DNA from: Leptobrachium leishanense
Lineage: Eukaryota > Chordata > Amphibia > Anura > Megophryidae
Length of the DNA: 64,000 bases
Assembly (NCBI GenBank): GCA_009667805.1
Contig: CM019067.1
Location: 63,408,637 to 63,472,636, forward strand
Reading direction: 5' to 3'
Shown piece after piece: positions 12,365 to 23,562 of the stretch. A program made the translations under genes and the position numbers. The first letter of the stretch is position 1, and each line of letters starts with the position of its first letter. The notes under the pieces were generated by a model, which was given only the letters and a program-made list of their open reading frames with translations, did no database searches and had not been told where the DNA came from.

Positions 12365-12954
12365 CCTCCCTGGCGGTCTAATTTTTTCAAACTTTTGTGT
12401 CTAAAAGCGTATAATTTTTTTTTTAAAGGAAACATGTTTTTGTACATAGTTAGTCTGTAATAATTAGGAATCACGCACTGAAATCCGTGCAATCAAGAGT
12501 TCTTACTGGTAAAATCCTTTATAAATTAATTAATTAATTAAAAAAGTTTGAAACACGAAATAATAATTTATTATCCCAAAAATAATTCTCCAAAATAATG
12601 CAAATAAATGATATTCAATAAAATACAACAAAAAACACTGAAATCTGTCTGAGAACAAGGGTGAGACGATGTATGGTCTATTTCTTATCCTGTACTGCCA
12701 CCTAGTGGCCGTTCATAAACATTTCCATTTGTATTCAGTGAGTTTTGTGAATGAAATTTGCTGCGGTCCAGCCCCTCTGTATCATGTGACTCGCAGGGAG
12801 CCATCCAGGAAGCAGCTCGCTGCGATCACACTGCGGGGACAGCGAGGGAGCCAGGAGGAGATGAGTAAACATCCAGCCCGAGTGTGGCTCGGGGTTACCG
12901 TTCGCAGTAGCGAAATTTAACCCCGAGTCACACTCGGGAATACCGCCAGGGAGG
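12365..12954. mobile_element. TTAA-flanked MITE with perfect terminal inverted repeats
   Basis: The element starts CCTCCCTGGCGGT and ends ACCGCCAGGGAGG, a perfect 13-bp inverted repeat, with TTAA on both sides (12361-12364, 12955-12958). This fits a piggyBac-like MITE. Near the right end another inverted repeat uses CCCGAGTGTG and its complement. It has no transposase; the 83-codon frame at 12669-12920 is not recognisable. Confidence 0.85.
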
Positions 12955-12958
12955 TTAA

Positions 12959-13037
12959 TGTATTGTAACCCTGTCTATATCATGCCCATTGTACAGCGCT
13001 GTAGAATATGCTGGCACTTTATAAATAAAGAATAATA
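12959..13037 (+). repeat. 3' part of the interrupted dispersed repeat
   Basis: This resumes the repeat begun at 11533. It includes GTACAGCGCTGTAGAATATG and ends in TTTATAAATAAAG followed by (AAT)n. Confidence 0.65.
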
Positions 13038-15261
13038 ATAATACTACAGGCTCCTGAGATGCAAATTCAGTAATGCGGTCATGACCATACAATGCAGTTT
13101 CGGGGCAATTGGTCTATTTACGAAACTGTCAATTCACCATATACTGGCGAATTCATAACAAAATATGGTGCAGTTCGCCGCAGATCGTTAATCTTCGGTG
13201 GGAAGGAAATTGTCCCCATTGAGAAGTAATGGTTAATCTATTCACAGAATGCCAAACTGCACTGAAGTGTCAGTGAAATACCCTGAAAAGCTTAAACCAT
13301 CTGAAAACATAAAACATTGCCATATTTCAACAGAATAAAACAAATCCCCAGTGCATTTCATAACTTATTTGAAAAAAGGAGTTTTTTGGTTAAATGTTTT
13401 TGGTCAAAACATGTTAAACTCCCTGCTACATAGTGAAAGCAAACCTCATTAAGGGAACGCCTAATTATCTACATTTTTTCATATAAGGTAGGAATAGCGC
13501 ATTGGTAATTTTTTTTCTATGACTGGCTCTACAAAAAGTGAGTGTATGCTATCTCAAAACTCACACTTGGTCGGTAGAGGAACTAGTGAACCATTTATTT
13601 TCAGTGCCTTTCTGTTATGTTGAGAGGAGGCATCACATCATGCCAACAGGGTCGTTTACTGGAAGCGTCTGCAGGAAAAAGAAAAAAAAAAAAACTTGAC
13701 GAACGTAGCAGGGGGGAAAAAAACCCTGTCCCTGGTGCTGAAATGGGCTCCAGCACCAAGGACAGTCATGCTGAACACAGAAAAAAGAGAAAAAACCTCA
13801 CCGACCGCTGTAGGGGGGTTAAAAAACCCTCTCCCTGGTGATGAAAGGGGCTTCAGCACTAAGGGCAGCACCACTGAATGCAGCCAGACTGAAGAATTAA
13901 AAAAAAAACAAATGCTGCGGAACACAAGGAGAAAAAAAAACCCTCTTTTTAAAATAAAATTGTAATCAAAAATTTCCATTATGAAAATACAAAAAAAATA
14001 CTCAAAAAATTCCAAAAAAACCCAACAATAAATAAAAAAGGCTTTTTGCTGCAGATGAAAAGAAGAAACCGTTGAATAAAGAGTGGAAGAAACGACTTTT
14101 TTTTTACATTGAATCAAATGGGATTCGACTGCCGAACTGAATAGTTTCTCTACGGGACAACTACCCTGCCACAGAACGGCAGTTTAACTATATTGTTCTG
14201 TGTCCTGTTTACTTCGCAAAAGCGATAGGTGGAGCGAGGACAGTACATCTATAATTCACCTTTTTTTCATGTAACTTGTACCAGATCGTCCGACTTTGTC
14301 CGACAAATCCCATTCAAATGGGAAGGATCGCTAATCTGGTGCAGTCGCAAAAAATCATCTCAAGTCGTCCGAAGGAAGTTGAAGGCAGTGGACGAGGGCT
14401 GAATCTCCTCCATGTTGTGGGATTGGTCGGACGATGAAGGACGACGACGGACAATCACACGATCGCACACATGGGGACCCAGTGTACAGCCAGCCCTATA
14501 CAAAGTATAGGAGGCGTTAACATATGGTAAGCAGCCGCAACATCCAAAATATCTGCTTGAGCAGACAGCTCAGTTTGAATGGGGCCCAACGAGTCTGTAG
14601 TATCCAGAAGACTGATAAATAAACAGAATTAACTACTTGTAGGTAGAAAATAAGTAAATAGGTTGTGTTGCTATGTAATATATATTTATACAATATTTCA
14701 GTATTCAACAGCAAAATATAACCAGCTATGTCATCTATAAAGCATATGTTACTACCACTGCAACATTCTTTTATTTCTTACCAGCTGCAAGTTGCTGCAG
14801 ATTATTCGTGCTTCAAATACTGCTAAGTCATGCAGCCCAATCCAACACAAGACAGTAAATATTGATTATAAGTTAAAGTTAATTAAAATAATGGCTGTAA
14901 CGATGGGAACCAGAGGGTTTTTGGCACCAGCAGCATCTACTCTAACTTTAAGTAATACGTTTCTGCACAATTGCTGACAAGCTCAATGAAAATCTTATTT
15001 TCCAGGGAAAAAAGAACTGAATATTCATTTTGTACATTTGATTTTGCAAAACTTTGATTGCATTTTGGTATTGTTGCAATCTAATTAAAATGCCACATTC
15101 CTGGATGTCCTACACATGCTTTGCAAGCATAATTTTCAATCATCGCAGTAAATGTGCATAAGACAGACAGCTGTGTAATAAACAATAGTTATATTGGTAC
15201 AAACTGTACTCACAAGCTTCCTTTACAATGGTCTCCTAGCATGGATTTGGTACGGGAGAAT
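13038..15261. other. Unrecognised DNA with a local duplication
   Basis: At about 13690-13900 two units of roughly 120 bp are similar to each other (CTGTCCCTGGTGCTGAAA versus CTCTCCCTGGTGATGAAA), separated by A-rich tracts that keep frames open on both strands. Around 14270-14500 is a CpG-containing block with repeated GTCCGAC and GGACGA strings, probably a MITE fragment. No gene is supported. Confidence 0.35.
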
Positions 15262-15265
15262 TAAC

Positions 15266-15480
15266 CACATAGTGACCAGGCAGTTTTACCATTGTCAGTC
15301 CAAAAGTGCCCACTGCTGTTTTTACATTTCTGCACTGTTTGTGTTTAGGCTACTTGTCCTCTTACTCGTTTATGGAACCCAAACATATTATATACCATTT
15401 TTCTCGCCAATAAATGGACTTTCTAATGATACCATTATTTCTATCATATCATATCATTTACTATTAAAAAATGAAATATG
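15266..15480 (+). repeat. TTAA-adjacent dispersed repeat, second copy at 63241-63421
   Basis: It begins after TTAA with CCACATAGTGACCAGGCA and shares CCCACTGCTGTTTWTACATT, TTCTCGCCA and ATGGACT blocks with 63241-63421. The leading TTAA suggests a piggyBac-like or Kolobok-like MITE end; no matching right end was found. Confidence 0.55.
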
Positions 15481-15611
15481 ATGAGAAAAAAAAATGGAAA
15501 AAAAAACACGCTTTTTTAAACTTTAATCCCCAAAATACCCTGGCTGAATAGTTTTGAAATTTTGTGCTGCAAATAAGAAATACCCAATTGTTACATGTTT
15601 TTGCTTTTTAA

Positions 15612-16202
15612 CCCCTTCACTGCGGAGCCATTTCACCTCTATGTGCTGAGCTCATTTTATGCTCATTATGTTTAAATGTGATTTGAAGTCCTATTTTATT
15701 ATACCCCAGACAATTTTTTTTTTTAAAAAAAACCACTTTTTATTTTAATTTTTTTTTAAATTTATTTGTTGATTTTATATTTTTATTTTTATATCAAACC
15801 TAGTCATATTTGGTATCATTGAAAAGGCCACGACTAGGCCTTTTCGATGATGATACCAAACATGACCCTCTAGCTGCCACGGATCGGAAGATACAGGGAT
15901 CCAGAGGATCCCCCTAGCTCCACTTGGCACCTAGGGGGTTAACTGGCTGACTGACGTCATTGCACATATGGCGACAAAGTCAGTAGGTGGAGGTGACCAA
16001 GAGGCTTGGCTGACATCCAAGATGTCAGCCACTTCCAAGTGTGAATCGCGATCCAGCACCTAAGGGGTTAAAGAGAGGTACCTCTGGGAAGGGCAGATTC
16101 TGCCCTCTCCAGCAGTACCTTTCTTTTTTTCTAGCTCCAGCTGTTGCGGAGGGAGAGTGGTCCAAAGGACCTACTTCCTCTCCTTTCAGGTTCCCCCTGC
16201 AG
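15612..16202 (+). mobile_element. Hairpin-chain TTAA element, degraded copy
   Basis: It starts after TTAA (15608-15611) with CCCCTTCACTGCGGAGCC, like the left end of 5731-6910. It follows the same order of parts: T-rich tract, GGTATCATTGAAAAGGCC hairpin, CTAGCTGCCACGGATCGG, GGCTGACATCCAAGATGTCA and GAAGGGCAGATTCTGCCC. The right part is displaced or lost beyond the hAT insertion at 16203, though a little may continue after 18441. Confidence 0.75.
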
Positions 16203-18433
16203 CAGTGGCGTAGCATGGGGGGGCCGTGGCCCCGGGTCACAGTTTTCTTAGGGGCACATAATTTCAAAAGAAATTTGCGCCCCTAAAAGTTGAGGCCCGG
16301 ACTGACCCGCTGGGCCCTCGGGCGCCGCCCAAGGGCCCGCGGGTTGAGGGGGCCCAGATGCCGGGCAGCGGGAGTGCCTGCCTGGTCCTGAACAGTGAGT
16401 CCGTCTGTGTTGAAGGGGAGGCGGCTGCGTGCAGGCGCAGGTCACGTGGTCCAGCTAATGAGGTGGTACTGAGACTCTGTACCACCTGACTGGCCAGACC
16501 GCGTGACCTGTGCACGCACGCATGCACACACGCAGCCGCCTCCCCTTCAACACGGACTCACACGCTGTTCAGGACCGGGCAGGCACTCCCGCTGCCTGGC
16601 ATCTGGGCCCCCTCAACCCCTGCTGGATCCAGAGCTGGGGCAAGTATCCATGTGAGAGCTGGCTGCCGCTGGGGCAATATCCAGGTGAGAGCTGGGGCAA
16701 GTATCCATGTGAGAGCTGGGGTATATCCATGAGCTGGGGCAATATCCATGTGTGAGCTGGGGCATATCCATGAGCTGGGGCATATCCATGGGTGAGCTGG
16801 GGCATATCCATGAGCTGGGGGCATATCCATGTGTGAGCTGGGGCATATCCATGAGCTGGGGGCATATCCATGAGCTGGGGGCATATCCATGAGCTGAGGC
16901 AAATCCATGAGCTGGGGCAATATCCATGAGCTGGGGGCAAATCCATGAGCTGGGGGCATATCAATGAGCTGGGGCAAATCCATGAGCTGGGGCATATCCA
17001 TGAGCTGGGGCAAATCCATGAGCTGGGGCATATCCATGAGCTGGGGACATATCCATGAGCTGGGGCATATCCATGAGCTGGGGGCATATCCATGAGCTGG
17101 GGGCATATCCATGTGTGAGCTGGGGCAATATCCATGTGTGAGCTGGGGCAATATCCATGTGAGAGCTGGGGCAATATCCATGTGAGAGCTGTGGCAATAT
17201 CCATGTGTGAGCTGGGGCAATATCAATGTGTGAGCTGGGGCAATATCCATGTGTGAGCTGGGGCAAATCCATGTGTGAGCTGGGGCAATATCCATGTGTG
17301 AGCTGGGGCAATATCCATGTGAGAGCTGGGGCAATATCCATGTGAGAGCTGGGGCAATATCCATGTGAGAGCTGGCTGGGGCAATATCCATGTGAGAGCT
17401 GGGGAAATATCCATGTGTGAGCTGGCTGGGGCAAAATTCATGTGAGAGCTGGGGCAATATCCATGTGAGAGCTGGCTGGGGCAATATTCATGTGAGAGCT
17501 GGGGCAAGTATCCATGTGAGAGCTGGCTACCGCTGGGGCAATATCCAGGTGAGAGCTGGGGCAAGTATCCATGTGAGAGCTGGGGTATATCCATGAGCTG
17601 GGGCAATATCCATGTGTGAGCTGGGGCATATCCATGAGCTGGGGCATATCCATGGGTGAGCTGGGGCATATCCATGAGCTGGGGGCATATCCATGTGTGA
17701 GCTGGGGCATATCCATGAGCTGGGGGCATATCCATGAGCTGAGGCAAATCCATGAGCTGGGGCAATATCCATGAGCTGGGGGCAAATCCATGAGCTGGGG
17801 GCATATCCATGAGCTGGGGCAAATCCATGAGCTGGGGCATATCCATGAGCTGGGGCATATCCATGAGCTGGGGGCATATCCATGAGCTGGGGGCATATCC
17901 ATGTGTGAGCTGGGGCAATATCCATGTGTGAGCTGGGGCAATATCCATGTGAGAGCTGGGGCAATATCCATGTGTGAGCTGGGGCAATATCAATGTGTGA
18001 GCTGGGGCAAATCCATGTGTGAGCTGGGGCAATATCCATGTGTGAGCTGGGGCAATATCCATGTGAGAGCTGGGGCAATATCCATGTGAGAGCTGGCTGG
18101 GGCAATATCCATGTGAGAGCTGGGGCAATATCCATGTGTGAGCTGGCTGGGGCAAAATTCATGTGAGAGCTGGGGCAATATCCATGTGAGAGCTGGCTGG
18201 GGCAATATTCATGTGAGAACTGGGGCAATATCCATGTGAGAGCTGGCTGGGGCAATATTCATGTGAGAGCTGGGGGCAATATCCAGGTGAGCTGGCTGGG
18301 GCAATATTCATGTGAGAGCTGGGGCAATATCCAGGTGAGCTGGCTGGGGCAATATCGATAATGTGTCCACAGGTTGGGGGGGCGCACAATTCTTGGCTGG
18401 CCCCGGGCGCTGACAACCCACGCTACGCCACTG
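16203..18433. mobile_element. hAT-type element carrying a minisatellite, TSD CCCTGCAG
   Basis: The ends are CAGTGGCGTAGC and GCTACGCCACTG, a perfect 12-bp inverted repeat of hAT form. They are flanked by identical 8-bp duplications CCCTGCAG (16195-16202 and 18434-18441). Nearly all the interior from about 16630 is a minisatellite. A short GC-rich unit near 16370-16440 is repeated in inverted form near 16530-16610 (GCAGGCACTCCCGCTGCC and its complement). No transposase is encoded. Confidence 0.92.
16630..18360. repeat. 18-24-bp minisatellite with an 864-bp higher-order duplication
   Basis: The basic unit is a variant of GAGCTGGGGCAATATCCATG followed by TGT or nothing. Variants differ by GGGGCA/GGGGGCA, ATATCC/AATCC and an inserted GCTG. 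The rare string GGGGCAAGTA followed by a GCTGGCTGCCGC or GCTGGCTACCGC block occurs at 16637 and again at 17501, and the variant order after each is the same. The array has therefore been duplicated as an 864-bp block. Units lack stop codons on the minus strand, which creates several long false reading frames (up to 310 codons). Confidence 0.95.
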
Positions 18434-18569
18434 CCCTGCAGGCACCAGGGGGGAGTGCCTGAAAACGACATTATAATGGTTAGGGCCCATGAAAACGATT
18501 GGCAGACTTCAGAGAAGTCATTCCGGTGTGGGACCCCTAGTCAGAGATGTGAGTATAGGGAGGGAGGGG

Positions 18570-19118
18570 GGGATAAAGGACCATGACGTACAAAATACGT
18601 CCTTGTTCCTTAGGCTAGGGTCAGATGAGCGTGATTTCTACGGACTGTACGTCCGTGCACACGGACGTACGTCAGTACGGAAGACACAGTAGTGGCCACA
18701 CAGTCCATTTATTCACTGACGTATATTTTGACGGATGTAGGAGGGAAAATAAATTAAAAAGCAAAACCATTTTGTCCGTGAAAAATGCTGGACGTATAAA
18801 TGCAGTCCGTCTGACCACGTTCTATCACTCACACACAAAGCTATGCAGACGTTGCGGACGCAGCGCACTTTGTGCGGCCGTTCTAGGGTATGTACGTTCT
18901 TGCCTGCCTTGCGTCCGTGGGCCGCGGCCGTTGTGCATCCGCAGTTCATTGCGGACGAACTTCGTGTGTCGGGCTCCAATGGGCTTTCTGTCATGCTATC
19001 ACGGACGTACTTTTAGGCGGAATCACGGATGTGAACACTACGCTTGTCTGACCCCAGCCTAAATGGGAATTTTCCCCAGAACGTACTATGTACATCATTG
19101 GTCCTTAAGGGATTAAAG
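18570..19118. repeat. Repeat with GACGTAC ends, split by a Harbinger-like MITE
   Basis: The outer parts read GGACCATGACGTACAAAATA at the left and, after the inserted MITE, GTACTATGTACATCATTGGTCC then TTAAGGGATTAA at the right. These are roughly complementary, indicating an inverted-repeat element. Its left border is approximate. Confidence 0.5.
18613..19059. mobile_element. Harbinger-like MITE, copy 1
   Basis: Ends are GGCTAGGGTCAGA and TCTGACCCCAGCC, bordered by TTA and TAA. The family recurs at 39466-40173 and 41003-41429, where a TTA duplication is clear. The interior is CpG-rich, with many ACGGACGTAC strings. No transposase is encoded. Assignment to PIF/Harbinger rests on the 3-bp TWA target. 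Confidence 0.75.
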
Positions 19119-19119
19119 C

Positions 19120-19632
19120 ATATATGATAGTTTGTATATGTCTGGAGAGACTATGTTTAACAATTATTTAAGGACTGTGCGGGTTGAAGGTACAGAGGTA
19201 CAAGCTCTCATTGACTTTGGAAGTGAGGTTACTTTGGTAAAAAGTGATTTGCTTACACCTGACATTTTGGATATGATGCAATTGCTTAATATTATATGTG
19301 TACATGGTGACACTCACTCAAACCCCACAGTTGAACTTGACATTTTTCTACTGATATTGGAACGGTTAAATGTTGGATGGGTGGGTGCAGTACCTATTTT
19401 ACCATATGATAGGCAGAGACTTTCCTTATTTTTTTCAAGTATAGAAGAGATCACTAAAAGGTCAGGAGGTACTGGATAAAGATAACATTTTTCCTTTTTC
19501 TAATGTTGATTTGGAGACTGACAGTGAAAAAGAGTTACCGCTTGTTTGTATGGGTAATGAGGCAGAACCGTCTGAAAGCAATGATGCTCCTATAGGAGAT
19601 ACATATTCTACTTTTACTTTTCTGCCTTATTA
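19120..19632 (+). pseudogene. Gypsy-type LTR retrotransposon protease relic
   Basis: The frame from 19132 to 19479 has the layout of a retropepsin in Gypsy (Metaviridae) polyproteins. A VEGTEVQALIDFGSEVTLV stretch matches the active-site loop, with DFGS where a working enzyme has DTG or DSG. It is followed by a VHGDTHSNP segment and a VPILPYD segment like the flap-distal part before the DLLLG box. After a stop at 19477 an acidic tract continues in another frame (LETDSEKELPL) to about 19630. No RT, integrase or LTRs are visible nearby. It is a short, inactive relic. Confidence 0.65.
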
Positions 19633-20447
19633 ACAGGAAGTGGGCTACATCTCATAAAATGTGTTTCCTGGTGCGAGAATGGTCACTCTGCACCACTACC
19701 TGGCACAGAACCTACCAATCGCTCCCTCAGTGATTACCCAGAGTGATTTTACCGGCCCTAGTTGCATCGCCCCACTGGGAAATTTCCTGGTATCCGATAG
19801 GTCATTTCAGTTTGGCATGGAGCACTCCTTACATCTGCGGTAAAGGCCAGGGCCCCCTTCAGTCACTTGGCCCCTGAACATATCATTGGCTGTCAGTCAC
19901 ACCTTGATGGCTGCCCTGACAGAAGGTGCAGAAACATTCAATATCTGCTTAATACAGAGTTTTCTTGTTATTATAAAATCCTAAGTCTTATCACTGAATA
20001 TTAATGAAAGAACAGAGAGCTCAACCTTGGCACTGTCTTAGTTGCATGTGGTAATCCAGCAATAACCGATAATGAGCTTTTTTTTTTAACAGTGTGGGTA
20101 GGGACATCTCCTTACAGCTCCTGTCAGTAATGCAGGGTGACAGCATTGAGGACTAAATGAGAATTTAGAGTCTCCCTAGGCAGCACATCAACCCTGCATT
20201 AAAAAGGCAGGTAGATAGGGCATTATATGTTAAATTTATATATTTTTTTGTCTTTGCAAGCAATAACTTGTATGCATATTATTAGTCGTGTCTAAGGTAG
20301 GTTACCTTAGATGAATGAAGCTTTGTTTCCATTATCAGAGCTTGTGTTGTTTGTAATAGTAAGAGCAAACTGAAAAATGTGTATGATTACCAGTGATGTG
20401 TTAAATTACATTACCATTCCACTATAAATATATAAAATCACTAAGAT
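19633..20447. other. No feature recognised
   Basis: The sequence is mixed. A moderately GC-rich part at 19650-19930 has only a 60-codon frame without a known domain. The rest is AT-rich. Confidence 0.35.
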
Positions 20448-20450
20448 AGT

Positions 20451-21063
20451 CAGGGTTATTCAGAGAGGTCCGAAATGTAACCGGACATTGATTTTCAGTG
20501 AACGGGGACATTTCGGGGCTATTCGGCTATTCAGAGAGCAGGAAATTCGCCAAATTCTAGCGAATTGCCTGCACGTACGGTGCCTGTTCGAGGGTAGTGA
20601 AATCCCCCCTAGAGAAGCAATGGTTTGTCTATTCAGAGAACACAAAACAACTTTTTTTTTACAATTTTTCTGTACCAGACCTTTTTATTATCATTCATTG
20701 GATCTTATATGTAAATTCCAGACATATTTGTTCAGTAGCTTTTTTGCAAACAGCGTTTCAAATTTCAGACTTTCAAGCAAACTGTTTTTTTTTTCACCCC
20801 GTTCGTCTGCGTGTCGGCTTTTTCCAGCGGCTGCTCTGCTCTTTGATCAGCGGCTGCCCGGAATTTTTCTGGAGTGTTCGGCTTGGTTTTTGCAGTGGTT
20901 TTTGCGGGTTTTCCCTGAGTGTTCGGCGAGTATTCGGCGAGTGTTTGGCGAGTGTTCTGCGGGTTTACGGCAAGTATTCCCTGCACTACGGGTGCCCCGA
21001 AGTGCAGGGAATGAAAAGTCACCGAATGTGCGGTGACTTTTCAGATCTCTCTGAATAACCCTG
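20451..21063. mobile_element. CAGGGTTATTCAGAGA-family MITE, TSD AGT
   Basis: Terminal repeats are CAGGGTTATTCAGAGAG and CTCTCTGAATAACCCTG, perfect over 17 bp. They are flanked by AGT at 20448-20450 and 21064-21066. Next to the ends lie GTGACTTTTC-like and CAGTGAACGG blocks. The two reading frames at 20488-21058 overlap in different frames and are unrelated to known proteins. Confidence 0.85.
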
Positions 21064-21066
21064 AGT

Positions 21067-21513
21067 GTTTGTTGTGAAAAAAAATAACTCCAGTTGTTTA
21101 GAGTTCAGGTCATTACTGCTTTGGATCAATACAATTTGGAAGTAAAATATGCGAAGGTCAAAACAGAACTTAATTTTAATTTGCTGCCCTTTTGCATATG
21201 TTCCCAAGCTGGTAGCATTTATGTTTACACATTTAGGACTAAAAAAAAAAGCATGTAAAATAGAATAAATAAATATATTACTCTTTCCACAGTAAATACC
21301 AATCACCCCTTGTAACATTTTTTAAAGGTTTACGGTTTCACATGCAAATGATACAATATTGTAGAAACAGTCACATTAACTGCACATCGTAAATCTGTGT
21401 TTAGGATTAAAAAGATAAAATGAGCAAACTTATTTTTGTTGCTAAACCGCTTAACAACCCAAAACCTTTCTCAATTTAAAGATTTTTTTGTCCTTTAGAA
21501 CTTCCACCCCATT
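21067..21513. other. AT-rich spacer
   Basis: No gene or repeat border is recognised. Confidence 0.35.
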
Positions 21514-21521
21514 GTGTGCCA

Positions 21522-22338
21522 CAGGGACGTGCAGTCAGGGGTGGCAGGGGAGGCAGAGCCTCCCATGCCATTCCAGTAAATTAATGTGCACATTGTGCTG
21601 TAAACTAATGACATGTATTGTGTGTATATTTAAACTGTAAATAAAATGTTATTTATTGAAAAAAGTTCTCATACTCACCTGCGCTACGATCCTTAGCTGC
21701 TTCTCTGTCCTCCACTTTTTTTCCCCTGCACTTTCTGTTTGCCGGCTGCTGTGTGTGAGATTCACTACACAGACAGCAGGGGCAGCACTGAGCTAGCCTA
21801 CGTAATTTGCGCAGCTGAATCCTACACTAATTGCGTAGCTCAAGCTGGCTTTGCTTCCTGGTTCTATGCTCTTTTGTGCCTCCAAAGGCACTGAGAGCAA
21901 TTGAAAGCTTGAGCCAATGGAAAAGCTCCATTGGTCTCAAGCAAGTCCTTTTTTTAAAAAAAAACGCCCCCCCATGGAAGGCAGAGCTCCCCATGGATTG
22001 ATTGACGCAGGACAGTCATGAGACTGTCCTCGTCAGTCGTGGGGGGGGGGGCAGGCAGAGCTCAGCAGTCAGCATGTGCGTAACTCTATTAGAAGTAAAA
22101 TCCTATATGCAAACTTTATTTTGAAGAGTTGTAATAGAGCCCTCTATTAGTCAGTATTGTAAGTGCATTCTCTTAGAACTGTAAAAAAAAAAGCAAACTT
22201 TACTTTATAAATAGTGAAACTCTATTCTCCTATATAACGATAATCAAATGCGTAAATTGCGACTGCGTAACCCTGTGTATATCTGTCTCTGATACTAGCC
22301 AGTGCCTGACCAGCCACTGACCTCACCGCACGTCACTG
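21522..22338. mobile_element. hAT-type MITE, TSD GTGTGCCA
   Basis: Ends are CAGGGACGTGC and GCACGTCACTG. Identical 8-bp duplications GTGTGCCA flank it (21514-21521, 22339-22346). The interior has a GGCAGAGCYYCCC string in two places (21570 and 21979) and inverted GCATTGGCTCAAG-like segments around 21900-21950. No coding potential is seen. Confidence 0.9.
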
Positions 22339-22787
22339 GTGTGCCACCTACTCCAATGCAGGACACTATTATTAATTTTACCTAACATGTATGGTTTTCT
22401 TAATATAGGGCTTCAAACCTGAGCTTTTGATTTCACTTAGAAGCCAGTCATTCTAAGACCCATGCAATTTCATTTCCTTACTGACATGCTATTAGAGTTC
22501 ATTGATGTTAGAGACCTGCAGGTACCCCCAGAAAAGCAATAGATTTTATATTTATAGGGGAAATCTACCCAGTGTGGTCACTCAGTGTAGTCAGAGTGGT
22601 CACAGTGCTATGAGTGTACTGCTTCCTATCCTCCCCGAGGGGTATCAAAGGGATGGACACCATGCATTGAGTAAAAGAAATTGCAGCCCTTTTGTAAACA
22701 CTCTATTGATCAATAGTGAATTTAGCAGGGTTATTCAGAGAAAGGTGAAAATCAGGAGAATTGGCAGGAGAAGAGAACAATCTAGAC

Positions 22788-23434
22788 CAGTGTTTCTCAA
22801 GAAGATAGTCTCAATCTAGGCCAGTGTTTCTCAAGGGGTGGACTGGGTCGTGGGGCAAGTTCCCCCAGGCCTCTCAAGCCTGGGACCTGCTGATGCATCT
22901 TACCTGCAGCAGCAGGTCCAAGGTGGTGCAACTACCTCTGCCTCCCTCATCAATGGTGCTTTCCTATTGGTCCAAGCTATTCCATTGCTCTCAGTACCTC
23001 TCTGAGGCACTGAAGAGCAATCACAGTTTATTTTATTGGGTTTTTGCACTATCCGTTTTCACTAGTTCTGTGATTACTGCACTATCCGTTTTCACTAGTT
23101 CTGTGATTACTGCACTATCCGTTTTCACTAGTTCTGTGATTACTGCACTATCCGTTTTCACTAGTTCTGTGATTACTGCACTATCCGTTTTCACTAGTTC
23201 TGTGATTACTGCACTATCCGTTTTCACTAGTTCTGTGATTACTGCACTATCCGTTTTGGAAAGAATTCCTGTTTGTTTACAGAATTGTTTAAAAAGTGTA
23301 TACATTGTAGAATATTGCACATGTTGTTTTGTAGAATAATTTATAATGTTTCAGAAATTCAATTATTTTTGGGTTACGACTTAATGACCAAGAACAATTG
23401 TGGGTCCTGAGGGTCCACATTTTGAGAACCACTG
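22788..23434. mobile_element. hAT-type MITE, TSD ATCTAGAC
   Basis: Ends CAGTGTTTCTCAA and TTGAGAACCACTG are flanked by identical ATCTAGAC duplications (22780-22787, 23435-23442). The left end is partly repeated: a second CAGTGTTTCTCAAGGGG begins at 22822. The interior holds a 33-bp tandem array. There is no transposase. Confidence 0.9.
23048..23256. repeat. 33-bp tandem repeat, about 6.3 identical units
   Basis: Units start ACTATCCGTTTTCACTAG and repeat every 33 bp from 23048 to the partial unit at 23246. They are essentially identical, which implies recent expansion. Because 33 is a multiple of three, both strands stay open and give false repetitive proteins (an 11-residue repeat). Confidence 0.95.
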
Positions 23435-23562
23435 ATCTAGACCAAATAGCTGATTTGGAAAGTGAGATAAATGGGAGAATTTTTCTGGTTTGCCTATTTT
23501 GACCTAGAATTTTCCCTTCTCCAGTTATTCTCCTGAGCTTCACCTTTCTTTGAATAGACCTG

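Larger units (their letters stand above)
22736..23562. mobile_element. CAGGGTTATTCAGAGA-family MITE split by a hAT MITE
   Basis: The left part (22736-22787) starts CAGGGTTATTCAGAGAAAGG. The right part (23443-23562) contains GATTTGGAAAGTGAGATAAA and ends CTTTGAATAGACCTG. Joined across the inserted hAT element it matches the roughly 170-bp copies at 25669 and 53880. The right terminus is slightly degraded. Confidence 0.8.

Noticed and set aside
13617..14117. Overlapping frames on both strands around 13.6-14.1 kb
   Set aside because: They are kept open by poly(A) tracts and a local duplication; Lys-rich on one strand and Phe-rich on the other, as expected from A-rich DNA.
16558..18471. Several long minus-strand open frames (up to 310 codons) with repeats such as WILPQLSHGYCPS
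   Set aside because: They are translations of a minisatellite whose unit lacks stop codons on that strand. Overlapping frames are all open, and no start, promoter or non-repeat domain exists.
23048..23256. Possible CRISPR-like array (33-bp repeats)
   Set aside because: Units are directly adjacent with no spacers, and the context is a eukaryotic transposon.
22824..23339. Repetitive protein with 11-residue units
   Set aside because: It is the 33-bp tandem array inside a hAT MITE read in an open frame; the opposite strand is equally open.
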